A stretch of DNA of 64,000 nucleotides, taken from Candidatus Nitrosocaldus sp. (GTDB taxonomy: Archaea > Thermoproteota > Nitrososphaeria > Nitrososphaerales > Nitrosocaldaceae). The stretch covers positions 1-64,000 of the forward strand of contig JANWZS010000006.1 of the NCBI GenBank assembly GCA_025054855.1, in the 5' to 3' direction. Positions 53,864-62,833 of this stretch are shown here, in pieces. Within the stretch, counting starts at the first letter, position 1, and each line of letters begins with the position of its first letter. The translations under genes and the position numbers were made by a program. The notes beneath the pieces were generated by a model. It saw nothing but the letters and a program-made list of their open reading frames with translations, was not told the origin of the DNA and made no database searches.

Positions 53864-55537
53864 TTAACCTGCCTCCTCCTGCTGGATAAGCGATGATGAT
53901 ATCCTCGATACGATAATCTCGAATGCGGATACTGGCACCCTCAGCCTGAAGTTACCCAGAACGCTAGTCCTAACCTCACCGATGCTGCCTACCCTCTCAT
54001 CCATGAAGAGTACCTCTGCTGCCCTGCCAGCCTCGTATGGTGGTTCATCCGCTGGGAGCGTCCTCACCGCATCAGTACCAATGCCGAAGAGCGAGTAGAG
54101 CAGTGCCTGAAGATAGGACTTCGCCTCCGTGTAGTTGGCCTGGCTATGGGCTATGACTGCTGCTATGCCCCACTCCTCCCTTATACCATCGCCATCCCTA
54201 TGGAATACCCTGCCCACCTCGAAGAGCCTCTGCGGGTAAGGCTCGTGTATGTTCCTTGAGAGCACATCGAGCAGTGATGGTATGAGAGAGTCCCTGAGCA
54301 CCTCATGCTCCCTGCTCTTGCTCTCCTCAACTATTAGAGCATCATTACCCTCCCTCTCGACCATCCTGTACTGAAGGTCCATGCTCACGAGGTTGAAGTT
54401 CATCACCTCTATCATGCCTAGCCCAACCATGACATCCCTTGCATGATCGAGTACCTTGAGCATCCTATCCCTTGAGCCCATGGCCTTCAGCCTGGGATAC
54501 CTTGGCTCCATCAGCGATACGTTGTAGCCTATCGCAACCTCCTCAACTATATCTATCCAGTGCATTATATCCATCCTGTACCTAGGGACTATGCACTCGA
54601 TACGATCATCCACCATGTACGCATCGAGCCTGCACCTCCTCAGACAATCCACAACCTCATCACTACTCATATCAAGCCCTAGGAGGTTGAGTCTCTCCAT
54701 GGGGAGGCTTAACCTCCTGCTCTCCATATCCGGTGTTCTCATAGAGTGACCATCATCGTAGTGTATACTGATACTCCCTATACTGAATCCCATATCCGAG
54801 AGCGTTGCTGCTATGACTGCTAGAGCATCACCTGCAGTCTTGAGGTCTGTGGCCGTAACCTCCACCAGCATATTCCTGGTATGCTCAGTGACCCTTGTGA
54901 GTTCAGCATTTATTATGGGGGGGAATGAGAGCGTATTGCCGTGAGAGTCCTTTATTATGGGATACCTTGCATGGTCCCTTAGCAGGTGCGCATATGCCCT
55001 GCCGACATCCGTGCCCTCGAGTATCTCCTGCATGCTCATCTCCATGCTAGAGTTCAACGGGATGAACCTAAAGTCCCTGCTCTCTGTCGTGTAGTGGAAT
55101 GGCCCCTTCACCCTATCGTAATCGTGGAGTCCTATGGATACCTTGCGCCTCCTCCTCCCAATGCCCATGTGGAGGTCCTCCTGCATACCTATCAGCTGCC
55201 TGAGGTCCTCACCATCCATGCTCCCGCCAAGGGCAAGCAGTGCTAGCACGTATGGCCTTATACCCTTGACGCTGGCATCTACGTAGAATGCAGTGCCGCT
55301 ACCTGCAATATCGAACCTTGGGAGCCCCAACTCCATACCCATCATACCCCTCAACGCTCTCGCAATACCATAGTCAGTAGAGAAGTCCGGCCTGTTGGGG
55401 TTGTACTCCACCTTCACGTAATCGCTACCCTCCTCCTCTATATCCAGTGCTATGTATGGTAGCATGGCGAGTATCTCATCTATACTCTTGCCCACTAGCC
55501 TCTCAAGCCTACTATGCTGTAGCGTCACAACTGGCAT
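53864..55537 (-). CDS. pheT: Phenylalanyl-tRNA synthetase beta subunit
   Basis: 557 aa, the short archaeal/eukaryotic-type beta subunit. It has the IDEILAMLPYIALDIEEEG start, B3/4 domain (FIPLNSSMEMSMQEILEGTDVGRAYAHLL), B5 domain (MERLNLLGLDMSSDEVVDCL) and a catalytic-like core region (RLFEVGRVFHRD). It forms an alpha2-beta2 enzyme with PheS. Its start overlaps the pheS 3' end by 13 nt. Confidence 0.95.
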   Translation of the reverse strand: MPVVTLQHSRLERLVGKSIDEILAMLPYIALDIEEEGSDYVKVEYNPNRPDFSTDYGIARALRGMMGMELGLPRFDIAGSGTAFYVDASVKGIRPYVLALLALGGSMDGEDLRQLIGMQEDLHMGIGRRRRKVSIGLHDYDRVKGPFHYTTESRDFRFIPLNSSMEMSMQEILEGTDVGRAYAHLLRDHARYPIIKDSHGNTLSFPPIINAELTRVTEHTRNMLVEVTATDLKTAGDALAVIAATLSDMGFSIGSISIHYDDGHSMRTPDMESRRLSLPMERLNLLGLDMSSDEVVDCLRRCRLDAYMVDDRIECIVPRYRMDIMHWIDIVEEVAIGYNVSLMEPRYPRLKAMGSRDRMLKVLDHARDVMVGLGMIEVMNFNLVSMDLQYRMVEREGNDALIVEESKSREHEVLRDSLIPSLLDVLSRNIHEPYPQRLFEVGRVFHRDGDGIREEWGIAAVIAHSQANYTEAKSYLQALLYSLFGIGTDAVRTLPADEPPYEAGRAAEVLFMDERVGSIGEVRTSVLGNFRLRVPVSAFEIIVSRISSSLIQQEEAG

Positions 55538-56994
55538 CTCGCAGCACCCCTGAGCATGGAGAGTCTATTGCTGTACAGTTCCCTGACATCATCTATCCCG
55601 TACTTGAGCATGGCTATCCTCTCAAGGCCCCCACCCCATGCCAGCACTGGCCTATCTATGCCTAGGGGCTCCGTAACCTCTGGCCTGAATATGCCCATGC
55701 CAAAGAGCTCCACCCATCTACCCAGCCTCTCATGGTAGACCATAGACTGCAGAGATGGTTCAGTGTATGGGAAGTACGTTGGCCAGAACCTGACCCTGTT
55801 CAGGCCTAACCTCCTGTAGAACTCCTGCTGTATGCCCATCAGATCCCTAAGTGTTGCATCCCTGCTCACAACTATACCCTCAACCTGATGGAACTCTGCT
55901 AGATGCTTGTAGCTCAACTTCTCATTCCTGAATACCCTGCCCACCGAGAATACGTTGGCCTCATCTGGTCTATGATCTGCAAGGTACCTTATGGTGACTG
56001 CCGTGGTATGCGTCCTTAGAACCAGCCTCCTGGCCTCCTCACTACTCCAGGTGTAGCCCCACTCCCTAGCATGTATGGAGGATACCCTATCCACAGTCTG
56101 TGCATCGGCGTCTATGCTGCTGGCATTGATCCCTGCTATGTAGAATGTATCCTGCATCTCCCTTGCTGGGTGATCCTGGGGAGTGAAGAGCGCATCGAAG
56201 TTCCAGAACGAACTCTGCACCATTCTCCCATCTATCTCCTCGAACCCCATCCCTATCAGTATCTCCCTTACCTCATCTATCACATCCTGTAGTATATGCC
56301 TCCTACCAGCGTAGATGATTGGTGCAGGTGCAGCCACATCTATCCTCTTCACAGCAGGTGTACCTTCCCCTCCTACTCTTACCTGCTCATCGAGTATCTG
56401 CTTAAGCACTGAATGACCATGATCGCTCAGCCTAACCGTGATATCCTTCACATCCCTCTCCACTATGTAATCAGGCCTCCTCCTGAGCATCCTGTACGCA
56501 TTCAACTCCTCCCCGCCAAGTTCATCCAGCCTCAGCCATCCTCCCTCGAGCCTAGCTAGAAGCCTGTACTCTGGGAGGCTCTTCAGATCTACACTGCCCT
56601 TCACATACAACCTCCCATTGCTTATGGTTATCAAGCCCTTCTCCCTAGCGTATCTGATGGCAGCGTTGAACTCATCATCTGTAAGATCCACCATCATCCT
56701 AGCATCCCTCAGGCTGACCCCCTCCCCCTCCTCTGCTCCATGCTTCGCAACGGCATCGACCAGCCTCACCTCTGGTAGATTGCCCTTGAGTGCGTTCAAC
56801 CCCTCCCTGCCTATACCTATCTGCTTGACTGCTCTCTCCTCTATGCTGACTATACCCTTGTACCTCAACCACTCTACACCCCTCCTCACCTGATCCATGC
56901 TCAGGCCTGTAACCCTGCTCAGCCCATCTAGCCTACCCTCACTCCCGGCAAGGGCAAGTATGAGCCTCCTCTCTATATCGTGCAGTGCAATCAC
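55525..56994 (-). CDS. pheS: Phenylalanyl-tRNA synthetase alpha subunit
   Basis: 489 aa. The N-terminal part carries winged-helix repeats (about 1-210; LSMDQVRRGVEWLRYKGIVS) as in archaeal/eukaryotic PheS. The class II catalytic core has FWNFDALFTPQDHPAREMQDTFY (motif 1/2), FRNEKLSYKHLAEFHQVEG, FWPTYFPYTEPS and WGGGLERIAML (motif 3). GTG 56994 follows a TATA-like gattaaaaatg. It is upstream of pheT in one operon. Confidence 0.96.
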   Translation of the reverse strand: MIALHDIERRLILALAGSEGRLDGLSRVTGLSMDQVRRGVEWLRYKGIVSIEERAVKQIGIGREGLNALKGNLPEVRLVDAVAKHGAEEGEGVSLRDARMMVDLTDDEFNAAIRYAREKGLITISNGRLYVKGSVDLKSLPEYRLLARLEGGWLRLDELGGEELNAYRMLRRRPDYIVERDVKDITVRLSDHGHSVLKQILDEQVRVGGEGTPAVKRIDVAAPAPIIYAGRRHILQDVIDEVREILIGMGFEEIDGRMVQSSFWNFDALFTPQDHPAREMQDTFYIAGINASSIDADAQTVDRVSSIHAREWGYTWSSEEARRLVLRTHTTAVTIRYLADHRPDEANVFSVGRVFRNEKLSYKHLAEFHQVEGIVVSRDATLRDLMGIQQEFYRRLGLNRVRFWPTYFPYTEPSLQSMVYHERLGRWVELFGMGIFRPEVTEPLGIDRPVLAWGGGLERIAMLKYGIDDVRELYSNRLSMLRGAARCQL

Positions 56995-57054
56995 GTATGC
57001 CTGATACAGGATCGCATTTTTAATCTTTATTAACCTGTAGTCTATAGGTCATCC

Positions 57055-57315
57055 ATGAGCAGCGTGGATACTGCAGTAGAGTACTACAGCAGGAGGTTTG
57101 GAGGTGATATAAACAGTGCGTTCATACACCTCGTCAGGGAGGTTGGGGAGATAGCATTCGCCATAGAGAAGGGTAATGCTGAGCATGCGAAGGTGGAGAT
57201 AGCGGAGAGCATAGCACTGCTCCACTACATGGCAAGGCTATACAACATGGATGTGGATGCAAGCATAGAGAGGATATACAGCAGGAAGCTCGAGGCGCTC
57301 AAGCAGTCCACATGA
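57055..57315 (+). CDS. MazG-like nucleotide pyrophosphohydrolase, short form
   Basis: 86 aa all-alpha protein. VREVGEIAFAIEKGN gives the EvxE-type first metal motif, and VEIAESIALLHYMARLYNMDVDASIERIYSRKLEAL gives the second, where the usual Asp of ExxD reads Ser. It may hydrolyse non-canonical NTPs or be inactive. ATG 57055 follows TATA (tctttattaacc). trpS starts 37 nt after its stop with its own promoter. Confidence 0.8.
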   Translation: MSSVDTAVEYYSRRFGGDINSAFIHLVREVGEIAFAIEKGNAEHAKVEIAESIALLHYMARLYNMDVDASIERIYSRKLEALKQST

Positions 57316-57351
57316 CATAAATAACACTCTTTAAATGCTGATGATGTACTT

Positions 57352-58476
57352 ATGAGTATGAAAGGGAAAGAGGAGTTCACGGTAACACCATGGAAGGTGG
57401 AGGGAGAGGTAGACTATGCCAAGTTGGTCAATGAGTTCGGTACCCAGTTGATAGATGATGTACTGCTAGCAAGGATAAAGAGGCTTGCTGGTAGACTGCA
57501 TCCATTGCTTAGACTCGGGTACTTCTTCAGCCACAGGGACCTTGACTGGGTACTGGATATGTATGAGAAGGGTGAGCAGTTCTACATATACACTGGAAGG
57601 GGGCCATCTGGGAGCATCCATCTGGGGCATATACTACCATGGGTGTTTACAAGGTATCTACAGGAGGTTTTCAATGCAAAGCTGATATTCCAGGTGACGG
57701 ATGATGAGAAGTTCCTCTACCATGATGGGAAGGGCATGGATGAGATAAGCAGGTATACATATGAGAACATCCTGGATATAATTGCTGTTGGCTTCAACCC
57801 AGATAGGAGCAGGATAATAGTCGATACGAAGCATATGAACCATCTCTACCCAATAGCCATAGAGGTGGCGAAGAGGATAACATTCTCAACCGTAAGGGCT
57901 ACATTCGGGTTCACATCCTCAACCAACATAGGTATGATACTCTTCCCCGCCATACAGGCTGCACCATGCTTCCTCCCATCCAAGATAGAGGGTAGACCAA
58001 CACCATGCCTCATACCTGCTGCCATAGATCAGGACCCGTACTGGAGGGTTACTAGGGATGTCGCTGAGAAGTTAGGTTACTACAAGCCAGCACAGATACA
58101 CTCCAAGTTCCTCCCAGGGCTTGGGATGCAGGGGAAGATGTCCTCATCACAGCCAGAGACAGCAATATTCACAACTGATGCGCCAGAGGTTGCAGAGAGG
58201 AAGGTTATGAATGCATACACTGGTGGGCAGCCTACCGTAGCGCTTCAGAGGAGGCTTGGGGCAGATGCATATAGATGCCCCGTATTCTGGTATCTGAGGT
58301 ACATGTTCGAGGATGAGAGGAGTTCGGATGAGCGTTATGTGAGGTGTAGGAGTGGTGAACTTCTCTGCTATGAGTGCAAGCATGCACTTGCAGATGCCGT
58401 GAAGAGGTTCCTGATGGAGTTCCAGGCGAGGAGGGAGAGGGCAAGGGATATGGTAGAGCGGTTCATGTTCGAGTAG
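57352..58476 (+). CDS. trpS: Tryptophanyl-tRNA synthetase
   Basis: Class I synthetase of archaeal/eukaryotic type (374 aa). TGRGPSGSIHLGHILPW is the HIGH motif, VTDDEKFLYHDG is the family loop, and KMSSSQPETAIF is the KMSKS loop. An N-terminal extension (1-60) is present. Cys pairs near the C-terminus (RYVRCRSGELLCYECKHAL) may bind zinc. Start ATG 57352, TATA ctctttaaatg about 24 nt upstream. It charges the tRNA-Trp seen at 38.7 kb. Confidence 0.95.
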   Translation: MSMKGKEEFTVTPWKVEGEVDYAKLVNEFGTQLIDDVLLARIKRLAGRLHPLLRLGYFFSHRDLDWVLDMYEKGEQFYIYTGRGPSGSIHLGHILPWVFTRYLQEVFNAKLIFQVTDDEKFLYHDGKGMDEISRYTYENILDIIAVGFNPDRSRIIVDTKHMNHLYPIAIEVAKRITFSTVRATFGFTSSTNIGMILFPAIQAAPCFLPSKIEGRPTPCLIPAAIDQDPYWRVTRDVAEKLGYYKPAQIHSKFLPGLGMQGKMSSSQPETAIFTTDAPEVAERKVMNAYTGGQPTVALQRRLGADAYRCPVFWYLRYMFEDERSSDERYVRCRSGELLCYECKHALADAVKRFLMEFQARRERARDMVERFMFE

Positions 58477-58511
58477 CTCGCAGATACTCTTCTTGATCAC
58501 CTCTAGATAAT

Positions 58512-58988
58512 TCATCCCATAACCTTCTTCAGTACTCTACCATCAGCATCGATCTCGCCAGCCCTTATCCTGCTCGATGATATCCTCATCCCATCCTCTG
58601 CCATCACAAGATCTATAGCGATAACATGCAGTGGCTTCATCCCATTTGCCTCCCTTACCTCATTCAGCCTCCTGCACTTATGCTCGGTCTCCCTGCTCAC
58701 GACTATGGCCTCTATACTTGGATCGGTTACTGTTGGCCCTAACTCATCATCAAGCATGACCAACGTAAACCCCCTTGATGGGTACCTGCTACTCAAGAAT
58801 CGTGAGAGGTTACTGGCCCTTGTACTGTAACCGTTGAGTATCCTCTTCCCCAGCTTCGCTACCAGAGCATCGCTGGTCACACCGACTACTACATGCTCAC
58901 CAACCTCGAATGCCTTATCTAGTAACGCTACATGCCCCCTATGCAGTATATCGAACGTGCCTCCCACAGCAACCCTCCTATACCTCAT
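58512..58988 (-). CDS. coaD: Phosphopantetheine adenylyltransferase, archaeal type
   Basis: 158 aa nucleotidyltransferase of CoA synthesis. VAVGGTFDILHRGHVALLDKAFEVG holds the TFDxxHxGH motif; VVSRETEHKCRRLNEVR and RISSSRIRAGEID (ISSTxIR-like) complete the family. TATA ggtatataatc lies about 25 nt from ATG 58988. Convergent with trpS. Confidence 0.94.
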   Translation of the reverse strand: MRYRRVAVGGTFDILHRGHVALLDKAFEVGEHVVVGVTSDALVAKLGKRILNGYSTRASNLSRFLSSRYPSRGFTLVMLDDELGPTVTDPSIEAIVVSRETEHKCRRLNEVREANGMKPLHVIAIDLVMAEDGMRISSSRIRAGEIDADGRVLKKVMG

Positions 58989-59050
58989 CCATATAGATTA
59001 TATACCTTACAATAAAAAGATTTAAATGAGATCGCCAGGGGGATTAGCCT

Positions 59051-59383
59051 ATGGAGGCACAGTTAAAGCCATACGTAGGCAAGGCAAAGAATGTGGTTGT
59101 ATACAACACGTATGCAGATGGGAGGAGGATACACTTCGATGTATTCATGCCAACCGAGGCCGAGGATGTAGATGAGGTGCCAGCAGAGTACGATAAGAAG
59201 GCTGTGGAGTATGCCAAGGAGTTCCTGAGGCTCATAGGCAAGCCAGATAAGGATGTGCAGGTGAGCATATGCTACAGATGTCACATAGATAACACTGACT
59301 TTTACACTGGTGAGTTGTGGCAGTTACCAGGCAAGGATGTCTATATATGGCCGATGGAGGGCTGTCCGAAGCCTCAACAGTAA
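59051..59383 (+). CDS. DUF2024-family protein
   Basis: 110 aa small alpha/beta protein: VVVYNTYADGRRIHFDVFMPTE, YAKEFLRLIGK, VSICYRCHIDN and IWPMEGCPK match the DUF2024 pattern (VYDTY..., HFDV, CRFCH, MEGC). Three cysteines may bind metal. Function is unknown. TATA gatttaaatg is about 27 nt upstream, giving a leaderless transcript. Confidence 0.8.
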   Translation: MEAQLKPYVGKAKNVVVYNTYADGRRIHFDVFMPTEAEDVDEVPAEYDKKAVEYAKEFLRLIGKPDKDVQVSICYRCHIDNTDFYTGELWQLPGKDVYIWPMEGCPKPQQ

Positions 59384-59479
59384 CAATTTTTATTTGTATA
59401 CCATAACTGCTGTTTCATAACGTCTGTTATATAATTAACATTACAAAATATTTATTTACTTACCTGCCATACAGCTCGT

Positions 59480-60475
59480 ATGCTGAACGGGGTGCACATG
59501 CTTGGCAAGGTTGCAGACCTTCCATCCCAACTACTCCAATCACTCTCCCTCAAGGATAGCATACCAGCGTTCGATGGTGTTGAGGATGTAGTGGTTATAG
59601 GCATGGGTGGCTCTGGTATAGTTGGGGACTTTATAAGTACGGTTGTGAGGGATCGTTATGTTCACGTAGTGAAGAGCAGTGATATGCCTAGGGTAGATGC
59701 TAGCACGATGGTTATAGCGATAACATACTCTGGGAGCACGAGGGAGACCCTCGCTGCTGTGAGGAAGGCCAGGGAGTATACGGAGAAGGTGGTCATGATA
59801 ACATCGAGCAGGGAGATCGAGGGTCTGTGCAGTGAACTGGGGATAGGGTATGTCAGGGTTGTGAACAATACCTACAGTAGGGCATCCCTCGGGTACATGC
59901 TCGCACCAGCACTGCTGGTACTTGAGAACTCGAGGATACTGAGCAGTGCGTGCAAGGATATAAAGGAGGCGAGTGATCTGCTCTCTACTATAGCAGGTGA
60001 CGGGATGAGGTTGGATATGCTCAAGGTACGCCTGCTCGGGCGATCTCTGGTAGTTGTGTATGGCGATGAGTTCACTAGAGCAGCAGCGATAAGGTGGAAG
60101 CAGATGCTCAATGAGAATGCGAAGTTACAGTGCTACTACGATATATACCCAGAGTTACTTCACAATGAGATAGAGGTATGGCATGGGCAGAGCAGTCATG
60201 AGGATACCGCTCTGGTAATTCTGAGGGATGATGCGTACGAGAGGGAACAGGAAGAGAACGGTTACGACCTATACGCTGCAATAAATAAGAGCAAGAGGCT
60301 CCTGAGCAGTAAGGGCATGAATATCATAGAACTCTGGAGCGTTGGTAGGTCCCCTCTAACAAGACTGCTCTCGCTCAGTTACATAGGTGATCTGCTGAGT
60401 GTCCATCTGGCATATGCTAGGGGTGTTGATCCTACAAGGATACCTAACATAGACTACATCAAGAAGGGTGTCTAG
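59480..60475 (+). CDS. Bifunctional phosphoglucose/phosphomannose isomerase
   Basis: 331 aa. VVVIGMGGSGIVGDF and ITYSGSTRETLAAVRKA are the SIS phosphosugar-binding motifs; LHNEIEVWH carries the catalytic Glu/His of the archaeal PGI/PMI family. It interconverts glucose-6-P/fructose-6-P and mannose-6-P. TATA atatttattta lies about 26 nt before ATG 59480. The next gene begins one base after its stop. Confidence 0.92.
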   Translation: MLNGVHMLGKVADLPSQLLQSLSLKDSIPAFDGVEDVVVIGMGGSGIVGDFISTVVRDRYVHVVKSSDMPRVDASTMVIAITYSGSTRETLAAVRKAREYTEKVVMITSSREIEGLCSELGIGYVRVVNNTYSRASLGYMLAPALLVLENSRILSSACKDIKEASDLLSTIAGDGMRLDMLKVRLLGRSLVVVYGDEFTRAAAIRWKQMLNENAKLQCYYDIYPELLHNEIEVWHGQSSHEDTALVILRDDAYEREQEENGYDLYAAINKSKRLLSSKGMNIIELWSVGRSPLTRLLSLSYIGDLLSVHLAYARGVDPTRIPNIDYIKKGV

Positions 60476-60476
60476 C

Positions 60477-61253
60477 ATGATAGATGGTAGTAGTAGTAGG
60501 GATATGCAGATAGCGCTCCTTGCTGGTGGCATGGGCAAGAGGCTTGGTATAGATGCGCCAAAGTGCCTACTCAAGATAGGCAACTCTACCCTGCTAGATA
60601 TATGCGTGGAGAGGTTGATCAAGGATGGGTTCAGGGAGAAGGATTTCATCATGCTGCTAGGTTACAAGCATGAGATGGTTAGAGAGCATGTGATGGATGG
60701 TGCGAGGTATGGGATAAGGATGAGGTACTCAGTAGACCCAGATAACAACATAGGCTGGGGCAAGGGGAAGGCATTCAAGCATGCACTGCTCAACCATACG
60801 ATAGATAGTAGTAAGAGGACCCTCGTTACATTCCCTGATGATATACTGCTGGAGGATGGTGTATATGCCAGGTTCATGCAGGATCACATTGAGGCTGTTA
60901 GCAGGCATGGTGTATATGCATCGATAGCACTGGTTGATAAGGTTGAGTACCCGTATGGTACAGCAGAGCTCGATGCTAACAACAACATAACCAGATTCGT
61001 GGAGAAGCCTATGCTGAACATACCAACGTCCATAGGCCTTTACGCATTCGAGCCTGAGGTCTACACCATAATAGATGAGCATGTTGATATGAGTAGTCCA
61101 AAGGCCATAGAGCTGGAGTCGGTTATCTTCCCCATACTTGCAGGGAGGGGGCTGCTGCATGGTTTCCTGATCGACCACAGGTCATGGCTGCCCATAAATA
61201 CGCTAAAGGAGTACGAGAAGGCAATAAAGGCACTTGTTAACCGAATCAAGTAA
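60477..61253 (+). CDS. Sugar-phosphate nucleotidyltransferase
   Basis: 258 aa GT-A fold enzyme: QIALLAGGMGKRLGIDAPKCLLKIGNSTLL (nucleotide loop), TLVTFPDDILL (metal Asp), EYPYGTAELDANNNITRFVEKP and SIGLYAFEP. It makes an NDP-sugar for glycan or glycolipid synthesis. An N-terminal IDGSSSRD is coded by an AGT run. It is directly downstream of, and coupled to, the isomerase, whose product it may use. GTG 60468 is in frame upstream. Confidence 0.9.
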   Translation: MIDGSSSRDMQIALLAGGMGKRLGIDAPKCLLKIGNSTLLDICVERLIKDGFREKDFIMLLGYKHEMVREHVMDGARYGIRMRYSVDPDNNIGWGKGKAFKHALLNHTIDSSKRTLVTFPDDILLEDGVYARFMQDHIEAVSRHGVYASIALVDKVEYPYGTAELDANNNITRFVEKPMLNIPTSIGLYAFEPEVYTIIDEHVDMSSPKAIELESVIFPILAGRGLLHGFLIDHRSWLPINTLKEYEKAIKALVNRIK

Positions 61254-61366
61254 TATGGTAATAATGTAAAAACTTATCCAAAAACGGTGATCAAATAACT
61301 ATATACTTTGAGTTACATGTAATCAATCACATAAAATATATAACTTAATACTGCGATAGAGCCCTC

Positions 61367-61624
61367 ATGAGCGTTGCCACACACGAGACAAAGAGAGACA
61401 AGCTGGATATACTGCTCAGGATAGTAGAGGTCACAGCAACTCCTGCGAAGAAGACCCATATACTGTACAAGGCTAACCTTAACTTCTACCAGCTCAACAG
61501 ATACATAGACGAGCTCATAAACCTTGGTTTTATAAAGGAGATGGAGGTACCATTCAAGGGCTACGTAGCTACGGAGAAGGGTAAGCAGTTCCTTACTATG
61601 ATGAGGAATAACATCAGGCCCTGA
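61367..61624 (+). CDS. Winged-helix transcriptional regulator
   Basis: 85 aa: KLDILLRIVEVTATPAKKTHILYKANLNFYQLNRYIDELINLGFIKEM is a winged-helix of the HTH_45/DUF4364-like archaeal type, closing with GYVATEKGKQFL. No sensor domain. TATA taaaatatata is about 30 nt before ATG 61367. The 194-bp space after it (61625-61818) is AT-rich with no gene. Confidence 0.85.
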   Translation: MSVATHETKRDKLDILLRIVEVTATPAKKTHILYKANLNFYQLNRYIDELINLGFIKEMEVPFKGYVATEKGKQFLTMMRNNIRP

Positions 61625-61818
61625 TATATTTATAATTCTGGTGATGCGATAAGGCTAATAATCAGCTGCTGTTGCCGTATTAAGCTCATATTATTTAATA
61701 TATCATTTATCCCTTTTATTCTAGGGTCTTTTATAACATAACCATAAATAATAACCTGAGTTCAACATAATGTGGGTATAGTATACCTTATTAGATACTA
61801 TCTCGTTTTTTCCCCTAA

Positions 61819-62721
61819 ATGGGAGATAAAATACCCATAATATACCGACATAGTTGGAACAACCAACAATTCACCAATTATCTCAAATGCCTCCTGTACT
61901 ACATGAAGCAGAGGTCACAGGTGTACATATTCGTGGCATCTGCGCTACTATCCCTTGCAGTAGCATCCAGAGGGATGGTAGAACCCATACTGGCCATCAA
62001 ACTTGCTTCTGGCACATATATGATAAGCCTTGCAACCTATGCCTATAACGATGTCACCGATACCATAGCGGATAGGGTGAACAAGGTCGATAGAGTCCTC
62101 GCAAGGGGCAGGATGGATGGTAAGACCGTAGAGAGGCTCTCTATTGCGCTCTTCTCTACAGGCATGATCCTCCTGGTGCACATAAACGTGTATACTGCAA
62201 TCATAGCACTCCTCTGCACAGCACTGGCAGTGGTTTACTCCCATCCCAAGACAAACCTGAAGGATAGGTTCCCATACAAGACCATAGTGAACGCATCTGG
62301 TGCAGGGCTTGCAGCGCTTATAGGCGGGTTCGCTGTGGGTGATATTAGTAGTGTTATGGTACTGGCGATAGTATCATTCCTCTTCCTCTTCATACTCGCC
62401 CCACTTGGGGATATACAGGACTACCATGGGGACAGGGTTGCAGGTAAGCGTACATTCCCTGTAGTGCTTGGAATAAATGCGACTATGGCCATGATGCTCC
62501 CTATACCATCCATAGTGACGCTCATGCTCTGGATCAGCATGAGCATCAACATGCTCAGCATGGTAATAACAAGCATCGCAAATGTAGTAAGCACTACTAT
62601 CATACTTGTGGTGTATAAGAAGGTGCATGATAGGGCAGTTGTACGCATATCCAGGCATATACTGAGGCTGATGTACGTGATGAACCAAGTATCCATCATG
62701 CTGAGTTCCAAGACTTGGTAG
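61819..62721 (+). CDS. UbiA-family prenyltransferase
   Basis: 300 aa membrane protein with about eight helices. Two aspartate-rich motifs: YAYNDVTDTIADRVNKVDR and LGDIQDYHGDRVAGKRTFPV. Members make lipid quinones or archaeal ether lipids (DGGGP synthase); which one is undecided. Start ATG 61819 follows a weak TATA (cttattaga); an internal Met about codon 31 is an alternative. Confidence 0.87.
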   Translation: MGDKIPIIYRHSWNNQQFTNYLKCLLYYMKQRSQVYIFVASALLSLAVASRGMVEPILAIKLASGTYMISLATYAYNDVTDTIADRVNKVDRVLARGRMDGKTVERLSIALFSTGMILLVHINVYTAIIALLCTALAVVYSHPKTNLKDRFPYKTIVNASGAGLAALIGGFAVGDISSVMVLAIVSFLFLFILAPLGDIQDYHGDRVAGKRTFPVVLGINATMAMMLPIPSIVTLMLWISMSINMLSMVITSIANVVSTTIILVVYKKVHDRAVVRISRHILRLMYVMNQVSIMLSSKTW

Positions 62722-62833
62722 AGGTGTAGGATGAGGGAGGAAGAGAGGCGGCACAGCATCACTGCTACCATTATTTTTTATTCGTCAGATTGCAATGACA
62801 TCGTTTATATTTGATGAGCATGGAGTCTATACG

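Noticed and set aside
62722-62833. TPP riboswitch before thiC
   Set aside because: No CUGAGA or ACCUGAU-type blocks; the transcript appears leaderless.
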